This document shows, in pieces, positions 54,516 through 63,844 of a stretch of 64,000 bases of DNA. The notes under the pieces were generated by a model. It made no database searches. It was not told the DNA's origin and was given only the letters and a program-made list of their open reading frames with translations. The position numbers and the translations under genes are program-made. Every line of letters begins with the position of its first letter. Position 1 is the first letter of the stretch. Origin of the DNA: Flammeovirgaceae bacterium SG7u.111 (GTDB lineage: Bacteria; Bacteroidota; Bacteroidia; Cytophagales; Flammeovirgaceae); assembly GCA_034044135.1 (NCBI GenBank), contig CP139021.1, positions 6,091,635 to 6,155,634 on the forward strand, read 5' to 3'.

Positions 54516-55343
54516 CTACTCCTTTATTTTCTTATACACCTTCTCTTCATTGTTCACCACAATGAACTTGTTGGCTATATCGCACCATATAAGAGACTCC
54601 TTCGAGCCTATGGCCAAATAGCCATATTTGAAAAGACTTTCGTGAAGTTTGTACAGCACATCATTTTGCAATGTCTGGTTGAAATAGATCATCACATTTC
54701 TACATAGAATTAAATCGAACTTAGAAAAGACGATACCCTGAACTAAATCATGCTTTCTGAAAGACACCGGCGCAAGTAGCGAAGGATCTAAAATAGCTTT
54801 ACCATTCTCTTCGGTATAATACCTGTCCATTGTGTACCTTCCTTCAAATCGGATATAGTTCTTCGAGTTCAGGTCCATATTCTTCATATTGATCACGCCT
54901 TTTTTAGCACGATCGATAATCTCTGTATCCACATCTGTAGCCACTATATGAGACTTGTCTAAAATGTCCATTTCCTTGAGCAAGATAGCCATAGACATCA
55001 CTTCCTCTCCAGAGGAACAGCCAGCATGCCAAATACTGATCTTATTATGGTTCAGTAATATATTAGGGATTATCTGATCTCTCAGCACTTTCCAGAAAGA
55101 CGGATCCCTGAACATCTCTGTCACATTCACAGTAATCTCAGAAACAAACTCTTCAAAGAAAGAAGGAGTGGTTTCAAGTTTATCAATTAATGCATCAACC
55201 GATTTGAACTTATATAACTCTGTTATACGCTTAATCCTTCTTTTGAAGGAAGACATCGCATAATTTCGAAAGTCAAAATCATACTTTTCCTTTACGAGCT
55301 GTGTCAGCTTTCTCAAATCTGCTATTTCAATTTCTTGCTGCAT
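54516..55343 (-). CDS. CheR-type methyltransferase
   Basis: A 275-residue SAM-dependent enzyme that adds methyl groups to receptor glutamates. The N-terminal helical domain is followed by VTEMFRDPSFW (about 71-81), the SAM motif WHAGCSSGEE (about 104-113), ATDVD, and LCRNVMIYF (about 215-223). It has no TPR extension. It is the first gene of the run and lies 32 bases ahead of the CheB-type gene. No MCP, CheA or CheW is present in the window; the most plausible local substrate is the HAMP/coiled-coil part of the large phosphatase, which is inference. Confidence 0.93.
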   Translation of the reverse strand: MQQEIEIADLRKLTQLVKEKYDFDFRNYAMSSFKRRIKRITELYKFKSVDALIDKLETTPSFFEEFVSEITVNVTEMFRDPSFWKVLRDQIIPNILLNHNKISIWHAGCSSGEEVMSMAILLKEMDILDKSHIVATDVDTEIIDRAKKGVINMKNMDLNSKNYIRFEGRYTMDRYYTEENGKAILDPSLLAPVSFRKHDLVQGIVFSKFDLILCRNVMIYFNQTLQNDVLYKLHESLFKYGYLAIGSKESLIWCDIANKFIVVNNEEKVYKKIKE

Positions 55344-56108
55344 TGTCTCTTTTGTTCTAATAAGTATTGTGTTGCTCCAATTAGATTGCCCTGTGGTAAA
55401 ATATAAAGTGATGGCTACCTATACAGAAGTTTTTAATTTTTTGTGTTTTTGAGTTACCAATTCCCAAATACCCCTCACAACTTTACACGAATTGGTTTTC
55501 CAGACTGCCAGAAAAACTCTTTCTTACTACGATGGAAGTCCTAAAAATGGTATTAGCATTTCTTTATTTATTCTAGAAAAATCAAATAATAAAAATATGG
55601 ATAGTAAGGTAATAAACCCTTTATCTTAGATTTCAATCAATTCACCTAAGTTTTAAGCCTTTGTAGAAAAGCTTCCTTATAGACTCAAAAAGTTTTATTC
55701 TGGTACTTTTTATTAGCTGGGTATGAAGTAATGTTGGGCAATTGCAATTCTCAAAAAAAGCTCTTCCAAAAAAAATAATCAAAGAAGGTAATTCATTTAT
55801 CAGGGAAATACCTAAAGCTAAATAAGCAAAGAATAACCCATGGCTTAAGCCAAAACAAACAATAGCGAGTGAAATAGGTAACTAAATTAGCTGTGGTTGA
55901 GAGTGCACTTGACCTAGAAATGTGCGACCCAATTTACATTTTATCTTCAAATATCCGAACCTCTTGCTTAAAAACTCTCCTCCAAACAACTAAGAAAATA
56001 TTTTAGTCCAAAAAAAAGCTGCCTCTAAATTGCTTTTTGTTATTTCTATTACCTTTGTTCTCAACAATAAAAGATATTTCATTTTTCTAAAACAACCTAT
56101 CTACTGAA
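55344..56108. other. 765-base intergenic region
   Basis: Divergent region between the cheR-like gene and the DUF4199 gene. I see no gene, repeat or RNA structure, only frames of 15 codons or fewer. TACCTTTG at 56050-56057 is a likely -7 box for the plus-strand gene, with ATTG 17 bases before it as a weak -33 box. No full consensus promoter for the minus-strand run was found. Confidence 0.5.
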
Positions 56109-56654
56109 ATGGAAGATAATTTACTTGATTACCAGCAAGAGCCAGTTTCCTCTAAATCTATAGCTATAAAATATGGACTGATTTTAGGTGTGGTAAATAT
56201 TATTTTCACCTTGATCATCCTTTATACAGGTTTGTTGGGAAATACTATCATTGGTTTTTTAGGATATGGTATCTATTTCGCATTCCTTTTTTTAGGAATG
56301 AAAGAGTTTAAGGGTGACAACAACGGGGTTATGACTTTCGGCAAAGGGTTTGGCTTAGGCACACTCGCCTCGCTCATTGCAGGGTTGTTCATGTGTGTAT
56401 TCTTCTATGTATATCTTTCATTTATAGACGACTACTTGTTGACTTTTATGCTCGATTTTACAGTTACTCAACTTGAAGAATCGGGTACGGTAGACCAAAA
56501 TGCCATAGATATGGCCATGAGTATATATGAAGATTATCTTTTCACTCCTTTGGGCTATTCTATATTGGCTTTAGTTTCAGGTTTTTTTGTAGGAATGATC
56601 ATTTCTTTGATTACTGCCGCCATAACTAAGAAAAACCCGGAAGTACCTTATTAA
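56109..56654 (+). CDS. DUF4199 membrane protein
   Basis: A 181-residue inner-membrane protein of the DUF4199 family, which is almost confined to Bacteroidota and has no known function. Four TM helices: about 23-43, 46-64, 83-105 and 150-172. The family-typical GLILGVVNIIFTL, KGFGLGTLASLIAG and MIISLITAAITKKN near the end are present. The gene precedes a GT2 glycosyltransferase gene by 34 bases, which is a frequent arrangement in Bacteroidota and suggests a joint transcript. Confidence 0.88.
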   Translation: MEDNLLDYQQEPVSSKSIAIKYGLILGVVNIIFTLIILYTGLLGNTIIGFLGYGIYFAFLFLGMKEFKGDNNGVMTFGKGFGLGTLASLIAGLFMCVFFYVYLSFIDDYLLTFMLDFTVTQLEESGTVDQNAIDMAMSIYEDYLFTPLGYSILALVSGFFVGMIISLITAAITKKNPEVPY

Positions 56655-56688
56655 ACAATCATTTTTTTGAGTAAGCTAAACAACACTT

Positions 56689-57660
56689 ATGATTACCCCA
56701 GAAATAGACATCTCTATCGTCGTCCCGCTTTTTAATGAAGAGGAATCTCTGCCCGAGCTTGCCGCTTGGATTGATCGCGTTTTGAAAAAAAACAATCTTT
56801 CCTACGAAATTATAATGGTAGATGATGGCAGTACAGATACTTCTTGGGAAGTGATCAAAGGCTTGAAAAAGGACTTTTCGTCTATTCGAGCGTTTAGCTT
56901 TCTCAGAAATTATGGCAAGTCCGCTGCCCTCCAAACAGGCTTCCAAGCTTGTAAAGGGAAAGTGGTGGTAACGATGGACGCCGACTTGCAAGATAGTCCA
57001 GACGAGCTCCCCGATTTATATAAAATGATCACTGAAGAAGGCTATGACCTTGTATCGGGATGGAAAAAAGTACGCCATGACCCCATCATGAAAACAATCC
57101 CTTCCAAGTTTTTCAATTACGTGACCAGGGTGTTTTCAGGCATCAGACTCAACGACTTCAACTGTGGGCTCAAAGCTTACCGCCTTAAAGTGGTCAAAAC
57201 CATAGAAGTTTATGGTGAAATGCACAGGTATATCCCTGTGATTGCCAAATGGAATGGGTTCAAGAAGATTGGGGAAAAAGTAGTAGAACACAGGGCAAGA
57301 AAATATGGAGTGACCAAGTTTGGGCTCGAAAGATTCATAAATGGTTTTTTGGACTTACTTTCTATCACCTTTGTGAGCCGGTTCAAAAAAAGCCCCATGC
57401 ACTTCTTTGGCACGTTAGGTTCACTTTCATTTTTACTAGGTTTTATCTTTTCCGCCAAAATCCTCATCGAAAAAGTATATACTTCCAATGTATTGGGAAT
57501 CCAACTTGAAAGAGAAGTAGTAGAGCAGCCTATATTTTTCCTTGCGCTCGCCGCACTTATCATAGGTACTCAACTCTTTTTGGCAGGCTTCCTTGCCGAG
57601 CTAATCTCACGAAATGAACCTAAAAGGAACGAATATCACATTGAAGAAGAAATAAAATAA
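56689..57660 (+). CDS. Glycosyltransferase family 2, polyisoprenyl-phosphate sugar transferase type
   Basis: A 323-residue GT-A enzyme like GtrB and dolichyl-phosphate mannose synthases. Motifs: VVPLFNEEESLP (about 10-21), VDDGSTD, the DxD-type MDADLQDSPDEL (about 96-107), and SGIRLNDFNCGLKAYR. Two C-terminal TM helices (about 240-262, 278-302) anchor it. It should move a sugar from a nucleotide donor to a lipid phosphate on the cytoplasmic side for later use in envelope glycans. It is preceded by DUF4199 and followed after one base by an NAD(P)-binding protein gene. Confidence 0.93.
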   Translation: MITPEIDISIVVPLFNEEESLPELAAWIDRVLKKNNLSYEIIMVDDGSTDTSWEVIKGLKKDFSSIRAFSFLRNYGKSAALQTGFQACKGKVVVTMDADLQDSPDELPDLYKMITEEGYDLVSGWKKVRHDPIMKTIPSKFFNYVTRVFSGIRLNDFNCGLKAYRLKVVKTIEVYGEMHRYIPVIAKWNGFKKIGEKVVEHRARKYGVTKFGLERFINGFLDLLSITFVSRFKKSPMHFFGTLGSLSFLLGFIFSAKILIEKVYTSNVLGIQLEREVVEQPIFFLALAALIIGTQLFLAGFLAELISRNEPKRNEYHIEEEIK

Positions 57661-57661
57661 C

Positions 57662-58309
57662 ATGGGTAAAAAGGCAGCTATTATTGGGGCAACAGGACTT
57701 ATTGGCTCACACCTTCTTCAGCTACTCGAACAAGACAAAAGCGTTGACGAAGTTGTGGTGCTGGCCAGAAGAACTTTCAAGGCTTCTAGCCCAAAAACGG
57801 TTATTCATGAAGTTGATTTCAATAACCCAAAAAGCTATGGCAGCCTCCTGAAGGGTTGTACCCACGCCTTTTGCTGCCTTGGCACTACTATGAAAAAAGC
57901 AGGCTCAAAAGAAGCTTTTTACCAAGTTGACCACGAGTATGTCCTCAGCTTTGCCCGCCAGACCCATCTTCAAAACTGCACTTCTTTCTCCCTCGTTTCT
58001 TCACTGGGCGCCGATGCAAGCTCTGTATTTTATTACAACAGGGTAAAAGGGAAAATAGAAAAAGCCATCCAAGAAATTCCATTCAAAACTATCCACATTT
58101 TCCGCCCATCATTGCTCTTGGGCAACAGGAATGAAAAACGACAAGGAGAAAATTTCGCCAAATGGGCAGACAAAACTTTTTCGTGGCTTATTCCCAACAA
58201 ATACAAGGGAATAGAAGGAGCTAAAGTAGCAAAAGCAATGCTTGAAAAAGCAAATAACCCAGTGCAGGAAACTGCTATTTACGAATCTGAAGAAATCAGA
58301 AAAATGTAA
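57662..58309 (+). CDS. NAD(P)H-binding short-chain-type protein (HTATIP2/TIP30-like)
   Basis: A 215-residue Rossmann-fold protein of the atypical SDR group. GATGLIGSHLL (about 9-19) is the dinucleotide loop. CCLGTTMKKAGS (about 77-88) and YYNRVKGKIE (about 121-130) with the Y-x-x-x-K pair match the HTATIP2-like family. The reaction is unknown. The gene starts one base after the glycosyltransferase stop and is convergent with the hydrolase gene, ending two bases from it. Confidence 0.88.
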   Translation: MGKKAAIIGATGLIGSHLLQLLEQDKSVDEVVVLARRTFKASSPKTVIHEVDFNNPKSYGSLLKGCTHAFCCLGTTMKKAGSKEAFYQVDHEYVLSFARQTHLQNCTSFSLVSSLGADASSVFYYNRVKGKIEKAIQEIPFKTIHIFRPSLLLGNRNEKRQGENFAKWADKTFSWLIPNKYKGIEGAKVAKAMLEKANNPVQETAIYESEEIRKM

Positions 58310-58310
58310 A

Positions 58311-59201
58311 TCATTCCCTACTCAAAAATGCCCATATTTTTCTATTTATAGCTTCTTTCTCCTCTTCCATCACGAAATGCCCACTGTTTTCGAAAGTATA
58401 ATAATCAGCATTGATAAATGCCCCTTTCATTTTTTTAAAATAATATTCACCCAAAAATGGGTCTTTCATCCCCCACAAAAACAATATTTCCTTCTCGGAA
58501 ATCACCTCTATTTTTTTCCAAATTTCCTCAAACCACTCTTGCTCATACAGTAAACTTTGGGCAAAGCCCAACGTGCCCATTCGCTCTTTGGGCAACCCAA
58601 AAGGTGCGGTATAATGTGCATGTACTTTGGGGATAAGCACCTTCTTTTTAGCATAGCCTTTTGGTAACAGATACTTCGCAGAAAAATTAAATTGCTTGTA
58701 CAAAAATGGAAGGAAAGGGTTTCGCAAAACCTTCTTGACTTTATTAAAGCTCGGGTCTTCTTCCATAGAAAACGACCAAGTATTCATACAAATAATCCGA
58801 TTGATCCGATGCGGATTATTTACGGCATAATTCAACCCTATCGGTCCTCCAAAATCATGTACGATCAAATCAAATTTTTCTACCCCAAGCTTATCTACAA
58901 ACTTTCCGAAATTTTCCGAGTGCTTCTCAGCAGAATAAGGATAATCCACTGGCTTATCAGAAAGCCCAAAACCAATATGGTCAGGTGCAATGCAGCGTAC
59001 ATTGTCCGAAAGAGCTTTGATCAAATGACGATAAACAAATGACCAAGTAGGCGTGCCGTGCACCATCACCGCAGTAGATGCCCCGTGTTGGCTATCTATA
59101 AAGTGCATTTTTTGCCCATCAATTTCAGTATAATGAGGGCGAAATGGATACGATTTTATATTGAGCCATTTGGGCTTAGAAGTAATGCTCGACACTTTCA
59201 T
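58311..59201 (-). CDS. Alpha/beta hydrolase, haloalkane-dehalogenase-like
   Basis: A 296-residue hydrolase. HGTPTWSF (49-56) is the oxyanion region typical of haloalkane dehalogenases, and HDFGGPIG places an aspartate nucleophile at Asp116. The acid is probably in LWGMKDPFLG and the base His in ENSGHFVMEE near residue 280. In true dehalogenases the residue after the nucleophile is usually Trp, which holds the halide; here it is Phe117. An epoxide hydrolase or a divergent dehalogenase is therefore equally likely. There is no signal peptide. Confidence 0.83.
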   Translation of the reverse strand: MKVSSITSKPKWLNIKSYPFRPHYTEIDGQKMHFIDSQHGASTAVMVHGTPTWSFVYRHLIKALSDNVRCIAPDHIGFGLSDKPVDYPYSAEKHSENFGKFVDKLGVEKFDLIVHDFGGPIGLNYAVNNPHRINRIICMNTWSFSMEEDPSFNKVKKVLRNPFLPFLYKQFNFSAKYLLPKGYAKKKVLIPKVHAHYTAPFGLPKERMGTLGFAQSLLYEQEWFEEIWKKIEVISEKEILFLWGMKDPFLGEYYFKKMKGAFINADYYTFENSGHFVMEEEKEAINRKIWAFLSRE

Positions 59202-59341
59202 TTTATAATTAGGCTATCTTTTTCAAGTAATTTACTTGATTCAAATTTCATTAAAGAAAAAATCTATTCTCGTATTTCAAAAAAAACAAGGCGATTAAGG
59301 CTTTTCCTGAGCAACTTTTCCCTTTTTGTTTAACTTTGCGA

Positions 59342-60871
59342 ATGGAACAGAAAATTTTAATCTTTGACTTTGGTTCCCAGTACACACAGCTCATCGCCAG
59401 ACGAGTAAGGGAACTAAATGTATATTGCGAAATACACCCCTACAACCACCTTCCAAAGGTTGACAAAGACGTAAAGGGAATCATCCTTTCGGGCAGTCCA
59501 CATTCCGTACTCGACGAAGATGCGCCTATGATTGAGCTAGATTCTATCAGAGGCGAGTTGCCGATGCTAGGAATATGCTACGGTGCTCAGATGACTGCTT
59601 TTGAAGCAGGCGGAGAAGTAATGCCTTCCAAAATAAGAGAATATGGAAGGGCCAAACTGAGCTTCATGAACGACCAAAGCCCGCTCATGAAACACATCAC
59701 CAAAGACACGCAAGTGTGGATGTCCCACGGAGATACCATCAAGGAACTTCCCGAAGACTTCGAGATCATTGCCAGCAGCGACGACGTACAAGTAGCAGCC
59801 TTCCAAGTAAAAGGCGAGCAGACCTTTGGCTTGCAGTTCCACCCAGAGGTAACCCATTCTACCGAAGGTAAGCAAGTTCTCAAAAACTTCTTGGTCGATA
59901 TTTGCGGTTGCGACCAAAGCTGGACTCCAGCCCATTTCGTAGACCAAACCGTTGACGAGCTCAAAGAAAAGCTAGGAGACGACAAAGTAGTGATGGCACT
60001 TTCTGGCGGAGTGGATTCTACCGTAGCCGCAATTTTGGTGCACAAAGCCATCGGAAAAAACCTTTACTGCATATTTGTAGATAATGGCTTGCTCCGAAAA
60101 TACGAGTTTGAAGAAGTTCTCCAGTCGTACAAAGACATGGGGCTGAACATAAAAGGTGTAGATGCCAAAGAGAAATTTTACACCGCCTTGGCAGGAATTT
60201 CAGAGCCAGAAGCCAAAAGAAAGGCAATTGGCAACGCATTTATAGAAGTATTTGACGATGAGGCGCACCTCATCCAAGACGTAGTTTGGCTAGGTCAGGG
60301 AACAATTTACCCCGACGTAATCGAATCTATCTCGGTGAAAGGACCTTCGGCTACTATCAAATCTCACCACAACGTAGGCGGACTTCCCGACTTCATGAAG
60401 CTGAAAGTAGTTGAGCCGCTCAACACGCTGTTCAAAGACGAAGTGAGAAGAGTTGGTAAGGAATTGGGAATCAAGCAATCGATCTTAGGTCGCCACCCAT
60501 TCCCAGGTCCAGGCTTAGGCATCCGAATTTTGGGCGACGTTACTCCTGAAAAAGTGCGTATCCTCCAAGAAGTAGATAATATCTTCATTAAAGGATTGAA
60601 AGATAGCGGACACTACGACGACGTGTGGCAAGCCCTAGCCGTGCTTCTGCCTGTACAGTCTGTGGGTGTAATGGGCGATGAAAGAACCTACGAAAACGCC
60701 GTTGCCCTCCGAGCAGTTGGCAGCCTCGATGGCATGACCGCCGATTGGAGCCACCTTCCCTACGAGTTCTTGGCAGAGATCAGCAGCAAAATCATCAACC
60801 AAGTGAAAGGTGTAAACCGAGTGGTGTACGACATCAGCTCCAAGCCACCAGCCACTATTGAGTGGGAATAA
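59342..60871 (+). CDS. guaA: GMP synthase (glutamine-hydrolysing)
   Basis: Makes GMP from XMP, ATP and glutamine; 509 residues. The glutamine amidotransferase domain has the triad Cys79 (LGICYGAQM), His167 and Glu169 (QFHPEVTHS). The ATP-pyrophosphatase domain starts near 200 with the P-loop [10 protein letters not shown], and the C-terminal dimerisation domain ends with [10 protein letters not shown] chose the ATG at 59342; a TTG two codons earlier (59336) is inside a promoter-like element. A strong terminator follows. Confidence 0.98.
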   Translation: MEQKILIFDFGSQYTQLIARRVRELNVYCEIHPYNHLPKVDKDVKGIILSGSPHSVLDEDAPMIELDSIRGELPMLGICYGAQMTAFEAGGEVMPSKIREYGRAKLSFMNDQSPLMKHITKDTQVWMSHGDTIKELPEDFEIIASSDDVQVAAFQVKGEQTFGLQFHPEVTHSTEGKQVLKNFLVDICGCDQSWTPAHFVDQTVDELKEKLGDDKVVMALSGGVDSTVAAILVHKAIGKNLYCIFVDNGLLRKYEFEEVLQSYKDMGLNIKGVDAKEKFYTALAGISEPEAKRKAIGNAFIEVFDDEAHLIQDVVWLGQGTIYPDVIESISVKGPSATIKSHHNVGGLPDFMKLKVVEPLNTLFKDEVRRVGKELGIKQSILGRHPFPGPGLGIRILGDVTPEKVRILQEVDNIFIKGLKDSGHYDDVWQALAVLLPVQSVGVMGDERTYENAVALRAVGSLDGMTADWSHLPYEFLAEISSKIINQVKGVNRVVYDISSKPPATIEWE

Positions 60872-60877
60872 AAAATC

Positions 60878-60915
60878 AAAGCCCTCATTTCTCTATGAAA
60901 TGAGGGCTTTTTCTT
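60878..60915. terminator. Terminator between guaA and DUF1573 gene
   Basis: Fourteen-base perfect arms (60878-60891, 60897-60910), five-base loop, A run on the left and T run on the right. It works for both convergent genes. Confidence 0.88.
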
Positions 60916-60946
60916 TAAGAATCATCATTTACACCAAACCATCAAC

Positions 60947-61330
60947 CTAAGGCACCACATTCGCTTTAATCTTTATCCGCACCTGAGGCTCTGTTCCATT
61001 GGTATAAACCGTGATGATTTTATTCTGAATCCCCATTTTCCCCTGTGTATTAAATACGATAGTCACCTCTCCAGTTTCATTTGACATAATCGGTTCCTTA
61101 GGATAAGAAGGCGCAGTACATCCGCAGGTAGTTACTATGTTTGAGATCAACAAGGGAGCTTTGCCCTCATTGGTAAAGCTAAAAACATGGGTAACTTTTT
61201 CTCCCTGCTTCACATCCCCAAAATCATGTTCGCTCACAGCAAATTTGATAGATGCACCTTCAGCATCTTGAGCAAGGGTTGGCAAAACCATCACCAAACC
61301 TAAAAACAAACTCAACACTATTTTTTTCAT
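60947..61330 (-). CDS. DUF1573 secreted protein (second copy)
   Basis: A 127-residue exported protein with one DUF1573 domain. The ATG at 61330 gives signal peptide MKKIVLSLFLGLVMVLPTLA. Motifs EHDFGDVKQGEKVTHVFSFTN and TTCGCTAPSYPKEPI parallel those of the gene at 15746-16153, and both proteins have the paired Cys of CGC. The two share about the same length and layout but differ through much of their sequence, so the duplication is old. It is divergent from the GmhB-type gene with only 50 bases between starts. Confidence 0.9.
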   Translation of the reverse strand: MKKIVLSLFLGLVMVLPTLAQDAEGASIKFAVSEHDFGDVKQGEKVTHVFSFTNEGKAPLLISNIVTTCGCTAPSYPKEPIMSNETGEVTIVFNTQGKMGIQNKIITVYTNGTEPQVRIKIKANVVP

Positions 61331-61380
61331 GGTCAATTATTTTCTCTTTATTTGAACGTAACAATTGCAAGACAATAAAC

Positions 61381-61911
61381 ATGCAAAGAAACGATATAAA
61401 AACAAAATGCGTCTTTTTGGACAGGGATGGAGTCATCAATCACGACCCAGGACATTACACGTTTGAAGTAGACAAATTCGATATAATTGAAGGCGTGCCC
61501 GAAGCCATTGCCAAGTTCAAAGAAGCTGGCTATTTGGTCATTATCATCACCAACCAAGCGGGGATAGCCAAAGGGCTGTATACAGAAAAAGAAGTAATGG
61601 CTTGCCACCAAAAACTCCAAGATGCATGCGGAAATTTGGTGGATGACATTTACTTCTCGCCCTACCACCAAAACTTTACCAACTCACTTACCCGAAAACC
61701 TGGCTCGCTCATGTTCGAAAAAGCCATAGCCAAATACCATATCGACCCAGTCCAATCATGGATGGTGGGCGACAGCGAACGGGACATGACTCCTGCAATA
61801 AAGCTTGGTATCCGAACTGTTCGCATCGCTCCAGAAGGAACGGAAACCGAAGCAAATTATATTTGCCAAAGCCTATGGCAGGCTACAGAGCTGTTTATTT
61901 TGGGGAAATGA
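61381..61911 (+). CDS. HAD-IIIA phosphatase, GmhB type (heptose bisphosphate phosphatase)
   Basis: A 176-residue phosphatase of the HAD-IIIA subclass. Motif I is FLDRDGVINHDPG (nucleophile and acid Asp near residues 13 and 15), then ITNQAGIAKG (about 58-67) and MVGDSERDMTPAIKLG (about 131-146). It matches GmhB, which removes the C7 phosphate of heptose 1,7-bisphosphate for lipopolysaccharide core. Zinc-binding cysteines expected in classical GmhB are not evident (SPYHQNFTNSL in their place), so the substrate may differ. The ATG at 61381 was chosen because upstream sequence belongs to the divergent gene. Confidence 0.85.
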   Translation: MQRNDIKTKCVFLDRDGVINHDPGHYTFEVDKFDIIEGVPEAIAKFKEAGYLVIIITNQAGIAKGLYTEKEVMACHQKLQDACGNLVDDIYFSPYHQNFTNSLTRKPGSLMFEKAIAKYHIDPVQSWMVGDSERDMTPAIKLGIRTVRIAPEGTETEANYICQSLWQATELFILGK

Positions 61912-61987
61912 AAAATACTTTTCTAGCAACCATTTCAAAGGGAATAGGTTAAGTACTCCAACACTTCAACCAGTATTTATACCATTT

Positions 61988-63469
61988 ATGAAGAAAAAAT
62001 ACTTCATCGGATTTTTTGCAGTACTGCTCATTTTCGGTCTAGCCCTTCCTCCTTTATTCATTCATTTTCTGAAAAAAGAGCTTTACAAACAAGCTGAGGA
62101 AAATACTATATTCAATATTTCTCTGGGTGAAGTATCTGTTGAGCTTTTTCCATTAAGCATTCTCTTGGATGATGCCCGCATCACAACAAATCCAGCCGAT
62201 TCTTCAAGTAGTTTCCCTCAGCTCGACGTGAAATTCCCAGCTATTTCGCTCAAACAGATCAGCTTATGGTCTTATCTTTTGGATGAACAAATCCAAGTTG
62301 GAACACTCAACCTTTCCCCTGCCTCAGTTCAGGTAAACTTTACAGCGGATACTTCTTCCTTATTCGATTCGCTTTCTTGTCTCCTCAGCCTCCAAACAAG
62401 CAACCTTTCTTTTGACAAAAAGCATCCTGAAAACATTCAGCTAGAAAACCACCAATTGTCTATAACCCAATTGAAAACCAACACTTCGGATGGGTTTTAT
62501 TCCTTCACACTGGAAGAGCTAAAAAGTGAAGGGAAAGAACAATTACAACTAGAAATGAGTGGGCTCAACATGACTCCCAACTACTCAAAAGCCGAATTTG
62601 CCCAACGGAAAAAGTACCAAACTGAACAAGCCAAGCTCTTCATAGAAAAAGCAATTTTTACCGATTTTAATCTTGCCAAAGCCATTAAGGAAAAGTATAT
62701 TGACCTCAGCTCTATTCAATTTCAAGGACTTAACCTAGAACTGTTTAGAGACAAGCACTACCCTCGCAAACCTAATCAGTTCAAGCCCTTGCCCCAAGCC
62801 ATCCTTCGCAACTTACCTTGGAAATTTGCCATCGGCAACACCGAATTTGCCAACTCTTTTCTACAATACGAAGAACTCATAAAGGAAGCTGAAAACCCGG
62901 GCAGCTTGTTTTTTGAAAGCATAAATGCAAATATCTTGAATATAACCAACGATTCTCTCGTGAACCCTTCTGGAAAGTTTTCTATGAAGGCAAAAGCTGA
63001 TTTTATGGGAGAAGGGAAACTGGACGTAGCGTTCAACTTTGACATGTTCCGAGAAGATAATCAATTTGATTTTTCAGGAAGTCTCAGCACCATGTCCCTT
63101 ACCAGCATCAACCCTATTCTCGAAAATATCGCTTTGGTGCACATAGAAAGTGGTAAAATGGAAAAAATGGATTTTTTCATCACCGCTGACGAAAGCCAAA
63201 GCATCGGCAACCTCCACTTTTATTACTCCGACCTTAAAGCCAAGCACCTCCCTCCAACATCCCATGCAAATGCCAACATTTTCAAGAAAGTACTTTTCGA
63301 CCTAATGGAAAGCATGCTAATACCCAAAGAGAACCTTGCCGGTAAAAAATTTAGGAAAGGCAAAGTCAATTTCCAACGGGATAAAGAAAAATCAATAGTC
63401 AACTATTGGTGGAAATCTATTTTCAGCGGACTCAAATCAACCGTTGGCATTAAGAAACCTGCCCAATAG
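61988..63469 (+). CDS. Large membrane-anchored protein of unknown function (AsmA-like layout)
   Basis: A 493-residue protein with one N-terminal TM helix (about 6-27, after MKKK) and a long beta-rich extracytoplasmic part. I chose the ATG at 61988; the frame is open upstream but that part overlaps the GmhB gene. Repeated short strands such as LSPASVQVNF, IQLENHQLSITQL and FMGEGKLDVAFNFDMF resemble the layout of AsmA/DUF748 proteins, which move or shape outer-membrane lipids, but I cannot confirm membership. The C-terminal 60 residues are rich in Lys and Arg and end with VNYWWKSIFSGLKSTVGIKK. It lies 76 bases after the GmhB gene. Confidence 0.65.
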   Translation: MKKKYFIGFFAVLLIFGLALPPLFIHFLKKELYKQAEENTIFNISLGEVSVELFPLSILLDDARITTNPADSSSSFPQLDVKFPAISLKQISLWSYLLDEQIQVGTLNLSPASVQVNFTADTSSLFDSLSCLLSLQTSNLSFDKKHPENIQLENHQLSITQLKTNTSDGFYSFTLEELKSEGKEQLQLEMSGLNMTPNYSKAEFAQRKKYQTEQAKLFIEKAIFTDFNLAKAIKEKYIDLSSIQFQGLNLELFRDKHYPRKPNQFKPLPQAILRNLPWKFAIGNTEFANSFLQYEELIKEAENPGSLFFESINANILNITNDSLVNPSGKFSMKAKADFMGEGKLDVAFNFDMFREDNQFDFSGSLSTMSLTSINPILENIALVHIESGKMEKMDFFITADESQSIGNLHFYYSDLKAKHLPPTSHANANIFKKVLFDLMESMLIPKENLAGKKFRKGKVNFQRDKEKSIVNYWWKSIFSGLKSTVGIKKPAQ

Positions 63470-63691
63470 GGAAAATATTTGCCCATTCGCCCGCCAAATG
63501 TGTGGCTTTTTTTCCTCAACAGTTCTTTTCTACAGGTAAGTCGTAAAATCATTAGATTTATTTCACACAAACATAACACCCTCATTTAAAGTAGAATAAC
63601 ACTTATAATCCACACATCCTGTAAGCCACTGACAACTTGTTGGTACAAATCTTACAAATAGGTAAGTACGTTTAACCAAACCAATCTTACC

Positions 63692-63844
63692 ATGTCAAAC
63701 ATACTCTATTTAATTGCAATTATTCTTGTTATAGGCTGGCTACTAGGATTCTTCGTACTCAACTTAGGTAGCCTCATCCATGTACTTCTTGTCATCGCAC
63801 TAGTGGCAGTTATTTTCAGGCTTATCAGAGGGCAGCGGATTTAG
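63692..63844 (+). CDS. lmo0937-type small membrane protein, 50 aa
   Basis: A short frame encoding 50 residues: start MSNILYLIAIILVIGWLLGF, then VLNLGSLIHVLLVIALVAVIF and the basic end RLIRGQRI. Two TM helices with a short loop containing Gly and His match the lmo0937/DUF5670 family found widely in bacteria, often linked with stress response. No clear promoter is seen; a small inverted repeat (CTTAC, GTAAG) lies just upstream. Function unknown. Confidence 0.8.
   Translation: MSNILYLIAIILVIGWLLGFFVLNLGSLIHVLLVIALVAVIFRLIRGQRI

Noticed and set aside
59202-59341. Purine riboswitch before guaA
   Set aside because: There is too little leader for a known aptamer, and no conserved riboswitch core is visible.
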